64,000 nucleotides of DNA from Eleftheria terrae (lineage in GTDB: Bacteria; Pseudomonadota; Gammaproteobacteria; Burkholderiales; Burkholderiaceae_C): positions 3,410,001 to 3,474,000 of the forward strand of contig NZ_CP106951.1 in the NCBI RefSeq assembly GCF_030419005.1. Reading direction: 5' to 3'. Under the pieces are notes generated by a model that saw nothing but the letters and a program-made list of their open reading frames with translations, had not been told where the DNA came from and searched no databases. A program made the position numbers and the translations under genes. Numbering within the stretch: the first letter of the stretch is position 1; each line of letters begins with the position of its first letter. This document shows, piece after piece, positions 26,721-35,763 of the stretch.

Positions 26721-28580
26721 TCAGGGCTTTGCGCGGCGCGCCATGTCGATATCGACGTAGCGCCAGAACTCCCGCATGAAGGGATGCCGCCGGTAGCCGA
26801 TGACCCAGGGGTGGCTGACGTCCGTGGCGATGCGGTGGGTCAGCACCTTGTAGGGCATGTAGGCGATCAGCAGCTTCTTGGCCTCCTCCATCAGTGCCAG
26901 CCGCTCGGGCCCGTCGGGCAGCACCTGCTGCCGCTCGTAGAGCCGGTTGAAGGCCGGCAGGTCGAAGCGGGCATGGTTGCCGGCGCCCTTGTTCGGGCCG
27001 TAGCCGGTGGCCAGGAAATCGTCGCCGTCCGGAATGGTGGCACTGAAGCCGACCCCCCACATCATCAGCTTGCCGGCGCGCGACATCTTCAGCTGCTCGG
27101 GCCATTGCGCGATCTTGAAGACGATGCGGATGCCGATGGCGTCCATGTTCTTCTTCCACAGCTCGTTGAACTGGCGCGCCAGCGTGTCGCCGCCGGTGGC
27201 GTACTCGAGCACCAGCGGCGAGCCGTCGGGCTGCTCGCGCCAGCCGTCGCCGTTCTTGTCGACATAGCCGTACATGTCGAGCAGGGCGCGCGCCTTGGCG
27301 CGGCTGAACTCGCTGTTCTCGCTGCGGAAGTCCGGGTCGTAGCCGTAGGTGAGCGGCGGGATGATGGACTGCGCGGCCACCGCCTGGTTGCGCCGTGCGA
27401 TGCGGATCTCCTCATCGATGTTCACCGCCAGCGCAATCGCCCGGCGCAGGGCCACCTTCTCGGCGGTGTAGCCGCCGACCACCGGGTTCTCCATCGCGAA
27501 GTAGGCCAGGGTGATGTCCGAGACCAGCTGGCGGTCCATCTGGATGCCGCGCTTGGCCAGGTTCTCGGCCAGCACGCCGTTGGGGGCGGCGATCTCGGCG
27601 AACTCCAGCGGCACCGGCGTGAAATCGACCTCGGCATTGAGGAAGGCCAGCCAGCGCGGCTGGGCCTCGGCGATCACCGAGACGTCGACCCGGTCGATCA
27701 TCGGCAGGCGCCGTCCCTTGAGCTGGGCCAGGATGCGCTGGCCCACCGCATCGTCCGGCGCCGGCTCGGCGTCGTACAGCTCCTCGCGGAAGTGGGGGTT
27801 GCGCTCCAGCACCATGCGGGAAGACCGCCGCCACTCGACGAGCCGGAACGGCCCGGTGCCCACCGGGTGGGCCATGATGTCGTCGCCATAGGCCTCCACC
27901 ACCTCGCGGGCCACTGCGCCGAAGACGGACGGGTCGGTCATCGTGTAGTGGAAGCGCGGTGCGGGGTCGACCAGCTTGATGCGGAAGGTGTAGCGGTCCA
28001 GCACCTTGAGCCCCTCGACCTCGGTGTCGTAGGGAAAGGGCTTCTTGGCCTTCACCACCTGCTCCCGCAGCTCGTTCATGCCGACCAGCTTGGCGCCTTC
28101 GAGCACGTACAGGGCCGGACTCTTCCAGCGTGGGTCGTACATGCGCTTGATGGCGTAGACGTAGTCGGCCGCGGTCAGCTCGCGGCGCCGGCCCTTGAAG
28201 GCCGGGTCGTCGGCGAAGTAGATGCCCGGGCGCAGCCGGATGGTGAAGCTGCGGAAGTCGGGCGACACCTCCGGCAGCGCCACCGCGGTGTTGGGCTTCA
28301 CCCGGGCCGGGCGGGCCAGGTAGTCGTAGGTCAGCGGTGCCTCGAAGATGTTGGCTGCCACCACCCGGGAGTAGATGTCGGAGATCTGCGCCGGATCGAA
28401 ACCGGTCTCGGCCACCGGGAACACGTATCGCAGCACCTTGGGCGGGGCTGCCGCGTCGCCGGGCGGGGCCGCCTGGGCGGAGGTCGGCAGCAGCCCGGTG
28501 CCGCCTGCCACGGCCAGGGCCAGCGTCAGCGCCCAGGCACGCAAAGATCGACTGGTCTTGCCACCGGCTGGTTCAGACAT
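26721..28580 (-). CDS. Peptide/solute-binding protein (SBP family 5)
   Basis: The 619-residue periplasmic protein has a signal peptide (about 1-38, ending SAQA-AP) and a family 5 binding fold. That fold includes the early motif FDPAQISDIYSRVVAANIFEA, LTAADYVYAIKRM and GTGPFRLVEW. Its length is close to that of YejA-like oligopeptide-binding proteins. It is transcribed divergently from the permease and ATPase genes that start at 28773, a split arrangement with about 190 bases between, so both units may share control. The likely ligand is a peptide or modified peptide. Confidence 0.92.
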   Translation of the reverse strand: MSEPAGGKTSRSLRAWALTLALAVAGGTGLLPTSAQAAPPGDAAAPPKVLRYVFPVAETGFDPAQISDIYSRVVAANIFEAPLTYDYLARPARVKPNTAVALPEVSPDFRSFTIRLRPGIYFADDPAFKGRRRELTAADYVYAIKRMYDPRWKSPALYVLEGAKLVGMNELREQVVKAKKPFPYDTEVEGLKVLDRYTFRIKLVDPAPRFHYTMTDPSVFGAVAREVVEAYGDDIMAHPVGTGPFRLVEWRRSSRMVLERNPHFREELYDAEPAPDDAVGQRILAQLKGRRLPMIDRVDVSVIAEAQPRWLAFLNAEVDFTPVPLEFAEIAAPNGVLAENLAKRGIQMDRQLVSDITLAYFAMENPVVGGYTAEKVALRRAIALAVNIDEEIRIARRNQAVAAQSIIPPLTYGYDPDFRSENSEFSRAKARALLDMYGYVDKNGDGWREQPDGSPLVLEYATGGDTLARQFNELWKKNMDAIGIRIVFKIAQWPEQLKMSRAGKLMMWGVGFSATIPDGDDFLATGYGPNKGAGNHARFDLPAFNRLYERQQVLPDGPERLALMEEAKKLLIAYMPYKVLTHRIATDVSHPWVIGYRRHPFMREFWRYVDIDMARRAKP

Positions 28581-28772
28581 TCATGGCTCCGCGAACATGT
28601 TGTGTACCCTTGGCGCAAAGTCTAGTCTGGCTGCGCGCGCGGTGGGGCATGGCCCTTGCTCGCCCGGCGGGAAGGCCTGCGGGCAAACCGGGGGGTGGCA
28701 CCCGGCCTGGCGGCCCTAGACTCGCGGGGCCCCCCGGTCGGGCGCAGTACGAGGAGCAGCAGAAGGAGCGGT

Positions 28773-29711
28773 ATGACGGCGTATGTGGTTCGACGCCTGT
28801 GGCAGATGATCCCCACCCTGGCCGGGGTGATCCTGCTGGTGTTCTTCCTGTTCAAGACCTTCGGCGGCGACCCGGCGGAGATCCTGGCCGGGCTGTCGGC
28901 GCGGCCGGAGCAGATCGCCGCGATCCGCCAGGAGCTGGGGCTGGACCGCCCGGTGCTCGAGCAGCTGTGGATCTTCGTGCGCCAGGTGCTGAGCTTCGAC
29001 TGGGGCCGCAGCTGGGCGACCAACGAGGCGGTGGGCGCCTTGTTCGCCAGCCGGCTGCCGGCCACGCTGACCGTGATGCTGCCCATCCTGGTGCTGGAGG
29101 TGGTGCTGGCGGTGCCGCTGGCACTGGCGGTGGCGGCGGTGCGAGGCAGCCTGACCGACCGCGCCATCATGGTCATGACCACGGTGGCGCTGTCCATCTC
29201 CTTCCTGGTCTACGTGATCGTGGGGCAGTGGCTGTTCGCCTTCAAGCTCGGCTGGTTCCCGGTGCAGGGCTGGACCGATTCGCTCTGGACCAACCTGCTC
29301 ACCTACGCCCCGCTGCCGGTGCTGCTGGCCGTGACGGTGTCGCTGGCGCCGCAGACGCGGCTCTACCGCAGCTTCTTCCTCGACGAGATCGGGCAGGACT
29401 ATGTGCGCACCGCCCGCGCCAAGGGCCTCAGCGAGCGCGCCGTGCTGCTGCGCCATGTGCTGCGCAACGCGATGATCCCCATCCTCACCAACATCGGCGC
29501 CGGCCTGCCGGGCGTGTTCGTGGGCTCCTTCCTGATCGAGGTGTTCTTCTCCATCCCCGGCCTGGGCCGGGAGGTGCTGCTTGCCGTCAACCGCAGCGAC
29601 TACCCGGTGATCCAGGCGGTGACGCTCTACCTGGCGATGCTCACGATGGTGATCAATCTGCTGACCGACCTGCTGTACCGCTGGGCCGACCCGCGGGTGG
29701 TGCTGAAATGA
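28773..29711 (+). CDS. Peptide ABC transporter permease (DppB type)
   Basis: The 312-residue inner-membrane protein opens with YVVRRLWQMIPTLAGVILLVF, the DppB/OppB first helix, and has six helices in all. The cytoplasmic EAA-like loop YVRTARAKGLSERAVLLRHVL lies near residues 210-230. An AAGGAG site sits just before the ATG at 28773 and excludes longer starts. Its stop overlaps the ATG of the DppC-type gene (ATGA). It probably works with the divergently encoded family 5 binding protein. Confidence 0.94.
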   Translation: MTAYVVRRLWQMIPTLAGVILLVFFLFKTFGGDPAEILAGLSARPEQIAAIRQELGLDRPVLEQLWIFVRQVLSFDWGRSWATNEAVGALFASRLPATLTVMLPILVLEVVLAVPLALAVAAVRGSLTDRAIMVMTTVALSISFLVYVIVGQWLFAFKLGWFPVQGWTDSLWTNLLTYAPLPVLLAVTVSLAPQTRLYRSFFLDEIGQDYVRTARAKGLSERAVLLRHVLRNAMIPILTNIGAGLPGVFVGSFLIEVFFSIPGLGREVLLAVNRSDYPVIQAVTLYLAMLTMVINLLTDLLYRWADPRVVLK

Positions 29712-30784
29712 GCGCCGCCCCGAACCACCTTCCGCCGGCCGCGGTGCCATCGGCCGCCCCGCCCCGCGACTCGCGCCCGCGCGGCGTCTGGTGGCTGGCC
29801 TGGCAGCGCTTCCGCCAGGACCGGGTGGGACTGGCGGCACTGGCCGTGGTGCTGCTGTTCCTGGCCTTGATCGCCTTGTCCGGCCTGGGCCTGGTGGCGG
29901 GCGACTGGCAGCGCGAGGTGGGCGTGCCCTATGCCCCGCCGTCTTTCCTGGGCACCGCGGCCGCGCCGCAGAAGCAGGTGGCAGTGGCGCCGCCGGCCGG
30001 GCCGATGGCCGACCTCTCCGCGGTGGACCCGCTGGCGCCCCGATATGCCGAGTGGGCCGAGCGTGCCGCCCGCCTGGAGACGGTGGAGCCCGACCGGCAG
30101 GACACCCTGCCGCTGGGCGGCGACAAGCTGGGCCGCGACGTGCTGAGCAAGGCCGTCAAGGGAGCGCAGGTGTCCATCCTGGTGGGGGTGCTGGCCGCGC
30201 TGGTGGCCACCGCCATCGGCACCGTGCTGGGCGCGCTGGCGGGGTTCTTCGGCGGGCGCACCGGCGACCTGCTGGAATGGATCTACAACGTCTTCACCTC
30301 CATCCCGGGCATCCTGCTGATCTTCGCCTTCGCGGCGGTGTTCGGCCGCGGGCTGGCGACGGTGGTGCTGATCCTCGGCCTCACCGGCTGGACCGGTGTC
30401 TACCGCCAGGTGCGCGCCGAGTTCATCAAGCATGCGGTGCGCGACTATGTGCGGGCGGCGCAGGCCATCGGCGCGAGCCGGCTGTCGCGCATGTTCCGCC
30501 ACATCCTGCCCAACGTCAGCCATGTGATCCTGGTGCAGCTGTCCATCCTGGTGGTGGGCTTCATCAAGGCGGAGGTGATCCTGTCCTACCTGGGGCTGGG
30601 GGTGCCGGTGGACCAGGTGTCCTGGGGCACGCTGCTCGGCGAGTCGCAGAGCGAACTGATCCTGGGCTACTGGTGGCAGCTGGCGGCCACCACCGTGTTC
30701 ATGGCGGTCTTCGTCACCGCCTTCTCACTGATGACCGATGCGCTGCGCGATGCGCTGGACCCGAAGCTGCGAGGACTGGAATGA
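29708..30784 (+). CDS. Peptide ABC transporter permease (DppC type)
   Basis: The 358-residue permease has an N-terminal cytosolic extension (about 30 residues), a first helix near 40-62, and then a periplasmic insert of about 90 residues rich in Ala, Pro and Asp. Five more helices follow. The EAA-like loop is YVRAAQAIGASRLSRMFRHI. The long periplasmic insert after helix 1 resembles YejE more than DppC, which supports a YejABEF-like system. The start codon overlaps the DppB-type stop, and the stop overlaps the ATPase start (ATGA), so the three genes are translationally coupled. Confidence 0.93.
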   Translation: MSAAPNHLPPAAVPSAAPPRDSRPRGVWWLAWQRFRQDRVGLAALAVVLLFLALIALSGLGLVAGDWQREVGVPYAPPSFLGTAAAPQKQVAVAPPAGPMADLSAVDPLAPRYAEWAERAARLETVEPDRQDTLPLGGDKLGRDVLSKAVKGAQVSILVGVLAALVATAIGTVLGALAGFFGGRTGDLLEWIYNVFTSIPGILLIFAFAAVFGRGLATVVLILGLTGWTGVYRQVRAEFIKHAVRDYVRAAQAIGASRLSRMFRHILPNVSHVILVQLSILVVGFIKAEVILSYLGLGVPVDQVSWGTLLGESQSELILGYWWQLAATTVFMAVFVTAFSLMTDALRDALDPKLRGLE

Positions 30785-32523
30785 CGGTGTTGCTGCACAT
30801 CGACAACTTGCGGGTGAGCTTCCGCACCGGACGCCAGCACGGGCGCATGCAGCGGGTCGAGGCGGTCAAGGGCATCTCGCTGCAGATCCCGGAGAACACC
30901 ACCGTGGCGCTGGTCGGCGAATCGGGCTCCGGCAAGAGCGTCACCGCGATGTCGGTGCTCAACCTGCTGCCCGACAACGCCGAGCGCAGCGGACGGGTGT
31001 TGTTCCAGGGGCGCGACCTGCTGCAGGCCGACCTGCGGGAGCTGCAGACGCTGCGCGGCCGCCAGATCGCCTGCGTGTTCCAGGAGCCGATGACCTCGCT
31101 GAACCCGGTCTTCAGCGTGGGCGAGCAGATCGTGGAGCCGCTGCGGCGGCACCTGGGGCTGTCGCGCCGCCTGGCCTGGGAAAAGGCCGCCCACCTGCTC
31201 GATGAAGTGGGCCTGCCGGAGCCGCGGCGGCGGCTGTCGGCCTATCCGCACCAGTTGTCGGGCGGCCAGCAGCAGCGGGTGATGATCGCGATGGCGCTGG
31301 CCTGCGAGCCGCAGCTGCTGATTGCCGACGAGCCGACCACCGCGCTCGATGTGACGGTGCAGCGCCAGATCCTGGAGCTGCTGGCCCGCCTGAAGGACAG
31401 CCACCGCATGAGCATGCTGTTCATCAGCCACGACCTGGGCGTGGTGGGAGAGATTGCCGACCAGGTGGTGGTGATGCGCCATGGCACGGTGCGCGAGCAG
31501 GGTCCGGTGCGGCAGATCTTCGAGCAACCGCAGGATGCCTACACCCGCGCGCTGCTCGCCTGCCGGCCCAGCCTGCAGGCCCCCCCGGCACGGCTGCCGA
31601 TGGTGGAGGAACTGATGGCCGCGGGCCCGGCCGGCGCGGTGCAGCAGCGGGCAGCCGGCCCTGCCAAGGACCCGGCGGCACCGGTGGTGCTGGAGGTGGA
31701 GTCGCTCGCCAAGAGCTTCTGGCTGCGCCAGGGCGTGTTCGGGCGGCGCGAGTTCAAGGCGGTGCAGGGGGTGGGCTTCCAGCTCCGGCGCGGCCACACG
31801 CTGGGCATCGTCGGCGAGTCGGGCTCAGGCAAGAGCACGCTGGCGCAGGCCCTGTTGCGGCTGCATGCGCCCGGCAGCGGCCCGGTCGCCGGCCGCGCCG
31901 TCTGGCATGGCGCCGACGGCCCGCAGGAGTTGTTGCAGCTGGACGAGTCACGCTGGCAAGCCATGCGGCGGCGGCTGCAGATCGTGTTCCAGAACCCGTA
32001 CGCTTCGCTCAACCCGCGCTTCACCGTGGGCCAGACCTTGATGGAGCCGCTGCAGATCCACCGCATCGGCGCCGATGCGGCCGACCGCGAGGCGCGTGCC
32101 CGCGCCCTGCTCGCCAGGGTGGGGCTGGAGGCCTCGGCCTTCGACAAATACCCGCACGAGTTCTCCGGCGGCCAGCGCCAGCGCATCGCGATCGCACGCT
32201 GCCTGACGCTGCAACCGCAGGTGCTCGTGCTCGACGAGGCGGTGTCGGCACTCGACGTCTCGGTGCAGGCCCAGGTGCTCAACCTGCTCAAGGACCTGCA
32301 GGACGAGCTCGGCCTGGCCTACCTCTTCATCAGCCACGACCTGGCGGTGGTGCGCTTCATGGCCGACGAGGTGCTGGTGATGAAGGATGGCCAGGTGGTC
32401 GAGCAGGCCGGGGTGGAAACCTTGCTCGCCGCGCCGCACGAAGACTACACCCGCCGGCTGCTGGCCGCGGTGCCGCGCGGCCTGCCCGGCACGACGCCCC
32501 CCGGTGCGGCCCTGGTGATGTGA
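30781..32523 (+). CDS. Fused double ATP-binding subunit of the peptide ABC transporter (YejF/GsiA-like)
   Basis: The 580-residue protein contains two full ABC domains in tandem. The first has Walker A GESGSGKS (near 47), [15 protein letters not shown], and Walker [13 protein letters not shown]. The second has GESGSGKST (near 345), [15 protein letters not shown], and [12 protein letters not shown], where the usual DEPTS reads DEAVS, as is common in this domain. An Ala/Pro-rich linker of about 40 residues joins them. It replaces the separate DppD and DppF subunits and completes the peptide importer. Confidence 0.94.
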   Translation: MTVLLHIDNLRVSFRTGRQHGRMQRVEAVKGISLQIPENTTVALVGESGSGKSVTAMSVLNLLPDNAERSGRVLFQGRDLLQADLRELQTLRGRQIACVFQEPMTSLNPVFSVGEQIVEPLRRHLGLSRRLAWEKAAHLLDEVGLPEPRRRLSAYPHQLSGGQQQRVMIAMALACEPQLLIADEPTTALDVTVQRQILELLARLKDSHRMSMLFISHDLGVVGEIADQVVVMRHGTVREQGPVRQIFEQPQDAYTRALLACRPSLQAPPARLPMVEELMAAGPAGAVQQRAAGPAKDPAAPVVLEVESLAKSFWLRQGVFGRREFKAVQGVGFQLRRGHTLGIVGESGSGKSTLAQALLRLHAPGSGPVAGRAVWHGADGPQELLQLDESRWQAMRRRLQIVFQNPYASLNPRFTVGQTLMEPLQIHRIGADAADREARARALLARVGLEASAFDKYPHEFSGGQRQRIAIARCLTLQPQVLVLDEAVSALDVSVQAQVLNLLKDLQDELGLAYLFISHDLAVVRFMADEVLVMKDGQVVEQAGVETLLAAPHEDYTRRLLAAVPRGLPGTTPPGAALVM

Positions 32524-32544
32524 GGCCAAGGCCGGGCTTGCAAG

Positions 32545-32562
32545 TTCGCACGGTCGTGCTAA
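32545..32562 (+). promoter_or_regulatory. TetR-type operator O1 in front of tetR
   Basis: TTCGCACG-GT-CGTGCTAA is an inverted repeat with 8-bp arms and one mismatch, 10 bases before the tetR start codon. It matches the operator at 33257 nearly exactly, which argues that the TetR protein represses its own gene. Confidence 0.75.
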
Positions 32563-32572
32563 ATTTACTCCC

Positions 32573-33196
32573 ATGGAAGCCAAGACCGGGCGCAGCGAAC
32601 TCACCCGCGCCGCCATCCTCGACACCGCCCTGCTGATGGCCGCCGCCGAAGGGCTGGAGAGCCTGACCATCGGCGAAGTGGCCAAGCGGCTGGGCATGTC
32701 CAAGAGCGGCGTGTTCTCGCGGGTCGGCTCGCGCGAGGCGCTGCAGAGCGCGGTCATCGAGGAGTACGACCGCCGCTTCCTGCAGGACGTCTTCGTGCCG
32801 GCCATGCGAGAGCCGCGCGGCCTGCCTCGGCTGAACGCCATCATGCGGCTGTGGCTGCAGCGCGCCCGCGAGGTCGAGATGCGCACCGGCTGCATCTACT
32901 GCGCCGGCGCCTTCGAGTTCGACGACCGCGAAGGACCGCTGCGCGACCTGCTGCTCGATGGCGTCACCCGCTGGCGCAGCACGCTCAGGCGCTGTGCGGT
33001 CCAGGCGGTGGACGCCGGGCACTTGCGGCCCGACATCGACGTCGACCAGCTGGTGTTCGAGATGGACGGGCTGTTCGTCGCGCTGATGCGCGAGGCGCGT
33101 TTCCTGCGCGACCCGCGTGCGGCGGACCGGGCCTGGGCCTCCTATGAACGCCTGATCAGCACCTATCGCATGCCGGACACCACGCCGGCGGACTGA
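32573..33196 (+). CDS. TetR/AcrR family transcriptional regulator
   Basis: The 207-residue protein has an N-terminal TetR DNA-binding domain, with AAILDTALLMAAAEGLESLTIGEVAKRLGMSKSG-type spacing, in which the recognition helix is MSKSGVFSRV (about 43-52). A ligand-binding C-terminal part contains GCIYCAGAFEFDD; its two Cys could be redox- or electrophile-sensitive, but that is speculation. It is flanked on both sides by matching palindromic operators and followed by a microprotein and an alpha/beta hydrolase, which are its likely targets. Confidence 0.92.
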   Translation: MEAKTGRSELTRAAILDTALLMAAAEGLESLTIGEVAKRLGMSKSGVFSRVGSREALQSAVIEEYDRRFLQDVFVPAMREPRGLPRLNAIMRLWLQRAREVEMRTGCIYCAGAFEFDDREGPLRDLLLDGVTRWRSTLRRCAVQAVDAGHLRPDIDVDQLVFEMDGLFVALMREARFLRDPRAADRAWASYERLISTYRMPDTTPAD

Positions 33197-33256
33197 ACGA
33201 CCGCCCCATTGCCACCCCCTTCAGGGAGCCCGCTTCCATGTCCACCCGCCACCAAT

Positions 33257-33274
33257 TTCGCACGACCGTGCGAA
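33257..33274 (+). promoter_or_regulatory. TetR-type operator O2 in front of the microprotein/hydrolase genes
   Basis: TTCGCACG-AC-CGTGCGAA has perfect 8-bp arms around a 2-base centre and lies 13 bases before the start codon of the 40-residue protein. It is the better of the two copies flanking tetR. Confidence 0.78.
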
Positions 33275-33287
33275 CTAGGAGAACGCA

Positions 33288-33410
33288 ATGACCGCCCTCG
33301 CTGCCTTGCTGCTGTTGACCGTGCTGGCGCTGGCCGGCCGCCTGGCCTGCGGGCTGGCGGCGCTGTGGCAGCGGGTGCCGGCTTGCAACGACGACTTCGC
33401 CCTGGCCTGA
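33288..33410 (+). CDS. 40-residue single-pass membrane microprotein
   Basis: The short gene begins with ATG after an AGGAGA site (33277-33282) and encodes one hydrophobic helix (about residues 3-27: MTALAALLLLTVLALAG and onward). A short tail containing PACNDDFALA follows. It lies between the TetR operator O2 and the alpha/beta hydrolase gene, 22 bases from the latter, so it is probably the first gene of the repressed unit. I recognise no family. Two Cys (positions 21 and 33) flank the end of the helix. Confidence 0.6.
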   Translation: MTALAALLLLTVLALAGRLACGLAALWQRVPACNDDFALA

Positions 33411-33432
33411 ACCCTGCCTCGAAAGGACATCG

Positions 33433-34341
33433 ATGGACCCCACCACTCCTGCCCTGGCCGCCGCGCACGGCGCCGCCTCTTCGGACTCTGGCCGCGGCTT
33501 CGGCCCCCACCCGGGCCTGCCGCTGCTGCGGCTGGGCCTGCAGGCCGCACAAGCCCTGGGCGCCGTTCGTGCCGCCGGCGTGGCAGCGCGGGCCTTCTGC
33601 ACGCCACTGCCCACCAAGCTGGCCAGCCGCCACTTGCGGCCACCGCCCGGCGTGCAGGTGGAACGCCTGCCGTTCGAGGCGGCGTCGCTGACGCTGTACC
33701 GCTGGCCCGCTGCGCGCGACGCGACCCCGGTGTTGCTCACCCACGGCTGGGGCGGCTGGGGCCTGCAGATGAGTGCGCTGGCCGAAGGCCTGCGGGCCTG
33801 CGGGCTGGCGCCCATTGCGGTGGACCAGCCGGCGCACGGCCGCAGCGCCGGCTGGCGCAGCTCGCTGGCCCAGTTCACCCGGGCGCTCGACTACCTGGGC
33901 GCCCGCCTGGGCCCCCTACAGGCGGTGGTGGGGCATTCGCTGGGCGGCGCGGCGGCGATGCAGGCCGTCGCCCGCGGGCTGGCCGCCCGCTCGCTGGTGA
34001 GCATTGCCGCACCCACCGACCTGGTGCAGGTGACGCGCCACTACGCGTCGGCCTTCGGGCTGCACGAGGCCACCCGGCTGGCCATGGTCAGGCACATCGA
34101 AGCACGCGAGGCGGTGGTGTTCGAGCGCCTGTCGGCGCCGGCCGCGGCTCCGCGGCTGCAACACCTGCCCAGCCTGCTGGTGCACGACCGCGAGGATCAG
34201 GTGGTGCCGGTGCACGACAGCGAGGCGCTGCACCGCCTGCTGCCTGGCGCCCGGCTGCTGGTGACCGAGGGCCTGGGCCACCGGCGGCTGCTCAAGGCGC
34301 CCGAGGTGGTGGAGCAGGTGGTGCGCTTCGTGGCCGGCTGA
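33433..34341 (+). CDS. Alpha/beta hydrolase
   Basis: The 302-residue protein shows the alpha/beta hydrolase layout. The oxyanion-hole strand is VLLTHGWGGWG (about 99-109), the nucleophile elbow is VGHSLGGAAA with the Ser near 166, the acid is probably in LLVHDREDQVVP, and the catalytic His is in TEGLGHRRLL. All three catalytic elements are present. There is no signal peptide. It lies downstream of the TetR-controlled microprotein gene and is likely induced by the TetR ligand, possibly an ester or fatty compound. Confidence 0.92.
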   Translation: MDPTTPALAAAHGAASSDSGRGFGPHPGLPLLRLGLQAAQALGAVRAAGVAARAFCTPLPTKLASRHLRPPPGVQVERLPFEAASLTLYRWPAARDATPVLLTHGWGGWGLQMSALAEGLRACGLAPIAVDQPAHGRSAGWRSSLAQFTRALDYLGARLGPLQAVVGHSLGGAAAMQAVARGLAARSLVSIAAPTDLVQVTRHYASAFGLHEATRLAMVRHIEAREAVVFERLSAPAAAPRLQHLPSLLVHDREDQVVPVHDSEALHRLLPGARLLVTEGLGHRRLLKAPEVVEQVVRFVAG

Positions 34342-34360
34342 AGCAGCCGCGGCCCGGTGC

Positions 34361-34864
34361 TCAGAACCACCAGGCCACCGCGAAAATGCCGATCATCATG
34401 AAGGTGAGCACCAACTTGATGACGGTGCCCACCAGCAGGCCGAGCCAGGTGGCCAGCCCGACATGGGCGGCGCGCCTGCCGTCGCGGCGGGCCAGGTACT
34501 CACCCACCACCGCGCCCAGCAGCGGCATGAACAGCAGGCCGATAAAACCGGTGAAGATACCGGCCACCGTGCCGAGCGCCGCGCCCAGCAGCGCCTGGGA
34601 ACTGGCACCGGCCTTGCGCGCGCCCAGCAGCCCGGCGACAAAATCGGTCAGCATGGCCAGCAGGGCCAGCACCGCAATGAGGCCGACGGTCAGGCCCGAG
34701 ACGCGCTCGAAGCCGTCGATCCACGCGCCCATCACGATGCCGGCCAGCACCAGCACCGTGCCGGGCAGCACCGGCAGCACGGTACCCAGCACACCCACGC
34801 CCATCAGCAGCAGGCTGAAGGTCCACCACACCGCCGGCCCGGCCAGTTCCCCGAGTTCGCTCAT
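34361..34864 (-). CDS. DUF456 family membrane protein
   Basis: The 167-residue protein has four to five membrane helices. It carries the repeated glycine-rich pattern of DUF456: GVGVLGTVLPVLPGTVLVLAGIV near the N-terminus and LGTVAGIFTGFIGLLFMPLLGA in the middle. These segments resemble glycine-zipper helices. No function is established for the family. The ATG at 34864 gives the usual length. It is convergent with the alpha/beta hydrolase gene (19 bases between stops). Confidence 0.88.
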   Translation of the reverse strand: MSELGELAGPAVWWTFSLLLMGVGVLGTVLPVLPGTVLVLAGIVMGAWIDGFERVSGLTVGLIAVLALLAMLTDFVAGLLGARKAGASSQALLGAALGTVAGIFTGFIGLLFMPLLGAVVGEYLARRDGRRAAHVGLATWLGLLVGTVIKLVLTFMMIGIFAVAWWF

Positions 34865-35162
34865 GCCGCTCTCCTTGCTCCAGCCACCAGAGATGGGGGC
34901 CGCCGGCCGCCTTCCAAGCCGGCGCACCGGAGCGCGCGACAAACGGCAGACCTGGCCAGTGGCACTTGACAGAAGACGACGGCCCGACTTTGTTCGCCTG
35001 ACGAATCGCGCCAGTGGTGTAACGAAATTCGGCACCTTGTAAGTGCCACCTCAATAAAAACAAGAAGATGCGCACACGACGGTTACTCTCAACAGGGTGG
35101 CACGGAAGATGCGCTCTCCACGGCATCGTCACGGCACACGGCCTCAGCAGCGGCCTCACACC

Positions 35163-35429
35163 ATGTCCCAATCCTCTAAAAAGCGTTTCGGCTCGCTCTC
35201 GCTCGCTGGCGAGATGGCTCGCCGCAGCCGCGCCCAAGCGCCGGCCGCTGCGCCGCAGCCGACGCGGGGCCGGGGTGGCTGGTCTTCGCTGATCCGGCTC
35301 ACGCCGTGCAACGAGGAATCGGGGCGGCGCAGCCCGTGGCCCTCGCTGGCCCGCCTGTGCCGCAAGCCAAGCTCGGCTCCGGCCTTCCTGTGCACCGACT
35401 TCGCACCCAGCCAGTGGTTCAAGCCATGA
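35163..35429 (+). CDS. Hypothetical small basic protein (weak call)
   Basis: An 88-residue basic frame (opening MSQSSKKRFGSLSLAGEMA) follows a region with a TTGACA element at 34966. Its stop overlaps the ATG of a second small frame (ATGA), which favours real translation. There is no clear ribosome-binding site, and I recognise no family. Cys residues and the C-terminal DFAPSQWFKP are the only distinctive parts. Between 34865 and 35162 there is no other gene; that stretch contains a 9-bp inverted repeat (GTGGCACTT at 34959 and AAGTGCCAC at 35041). Confidence 0.35.
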   Translation: MSQSSKKRFGSLSLAGEMARRSRAQAPAAAPQPTRGRGGWSSLIRLTPCNEESGRRSPWPSLARLCRKPSSAPAFLCTDFAPSQWFKP

Positions 35430-35623
35430 GACCCGTTGCTGCTTCCGCGATTGCCTCTACCGTGCTGGCCCAGCATGCCGTGGCCCGGCGCGAGGCCACC
35501 GGCACCGCTTCGGCGGGCCCGGCCACGGCCACGCCGGGACAGTCCGCCGGCTTGCGCCAGTACCAAGTGCTGCAGTCGCGCAGCGAGCCGGCGCAGCGCA
35601 CGCTGGCCTTCAAGATGCGCTGA
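35426..35623 (+). CDS. Hypothetical small protein overlapping the previous frame (weak call)
   Basis: A 65-residue frame starting MRPVAASAIASTVLAQ overlaps the preceding small frame by four bases. The first 20 residues are mildly hydrophobic but too short for a clear signal peptide. The rest is Ala/Thr/Gln-rich. No family is recognised, and codon use is not decisive. The pair may be an unannotated small operon or chance open frames in GC-rich DNA. Confidence 0.3.
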   Translation: MRPVAASAIASTVLAQHAVARREATGTASAGPATATPGQSAGLRQYQVLQSRSEPAQRTLAFKMR

Positions 35624-35723
35624 GCGCACCAGACATGCAGCGGCCGCCGCCACCGGCGACCGCGCAGACCGACCTTGTAACCCGGAGACTTCAACATCTG
35701 GGACGTCGAGGGAGAAGAGGGTG

Positions 35724-35763
35724 GCGGCCGGGGTGAGAGAGAGAGCGAGAGAGCCCCGGCCGC
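35724..35763. other. Strong hairpin with a GA-rich loop in an 894-base gene-poor stretch
   Basis: GCGGCCGGGG and CCCCGGCCGC form a perfect 10-bp stem around a 20-base loop made almost only of G and A. No U-run follows. The whole stretch 35624-36517 lacks a convincing gene, so this may be part of a structured RNA or a 3' end for the small frames upstream. Confidence 0.45.

Noticed and set aside
25971..28625. A long plus-strand open frame over the flavin reductase and peptide-binding-protein genes
   Set aside because: It is antisense to two recognisable genes; it is a composition effect of third-position GC.
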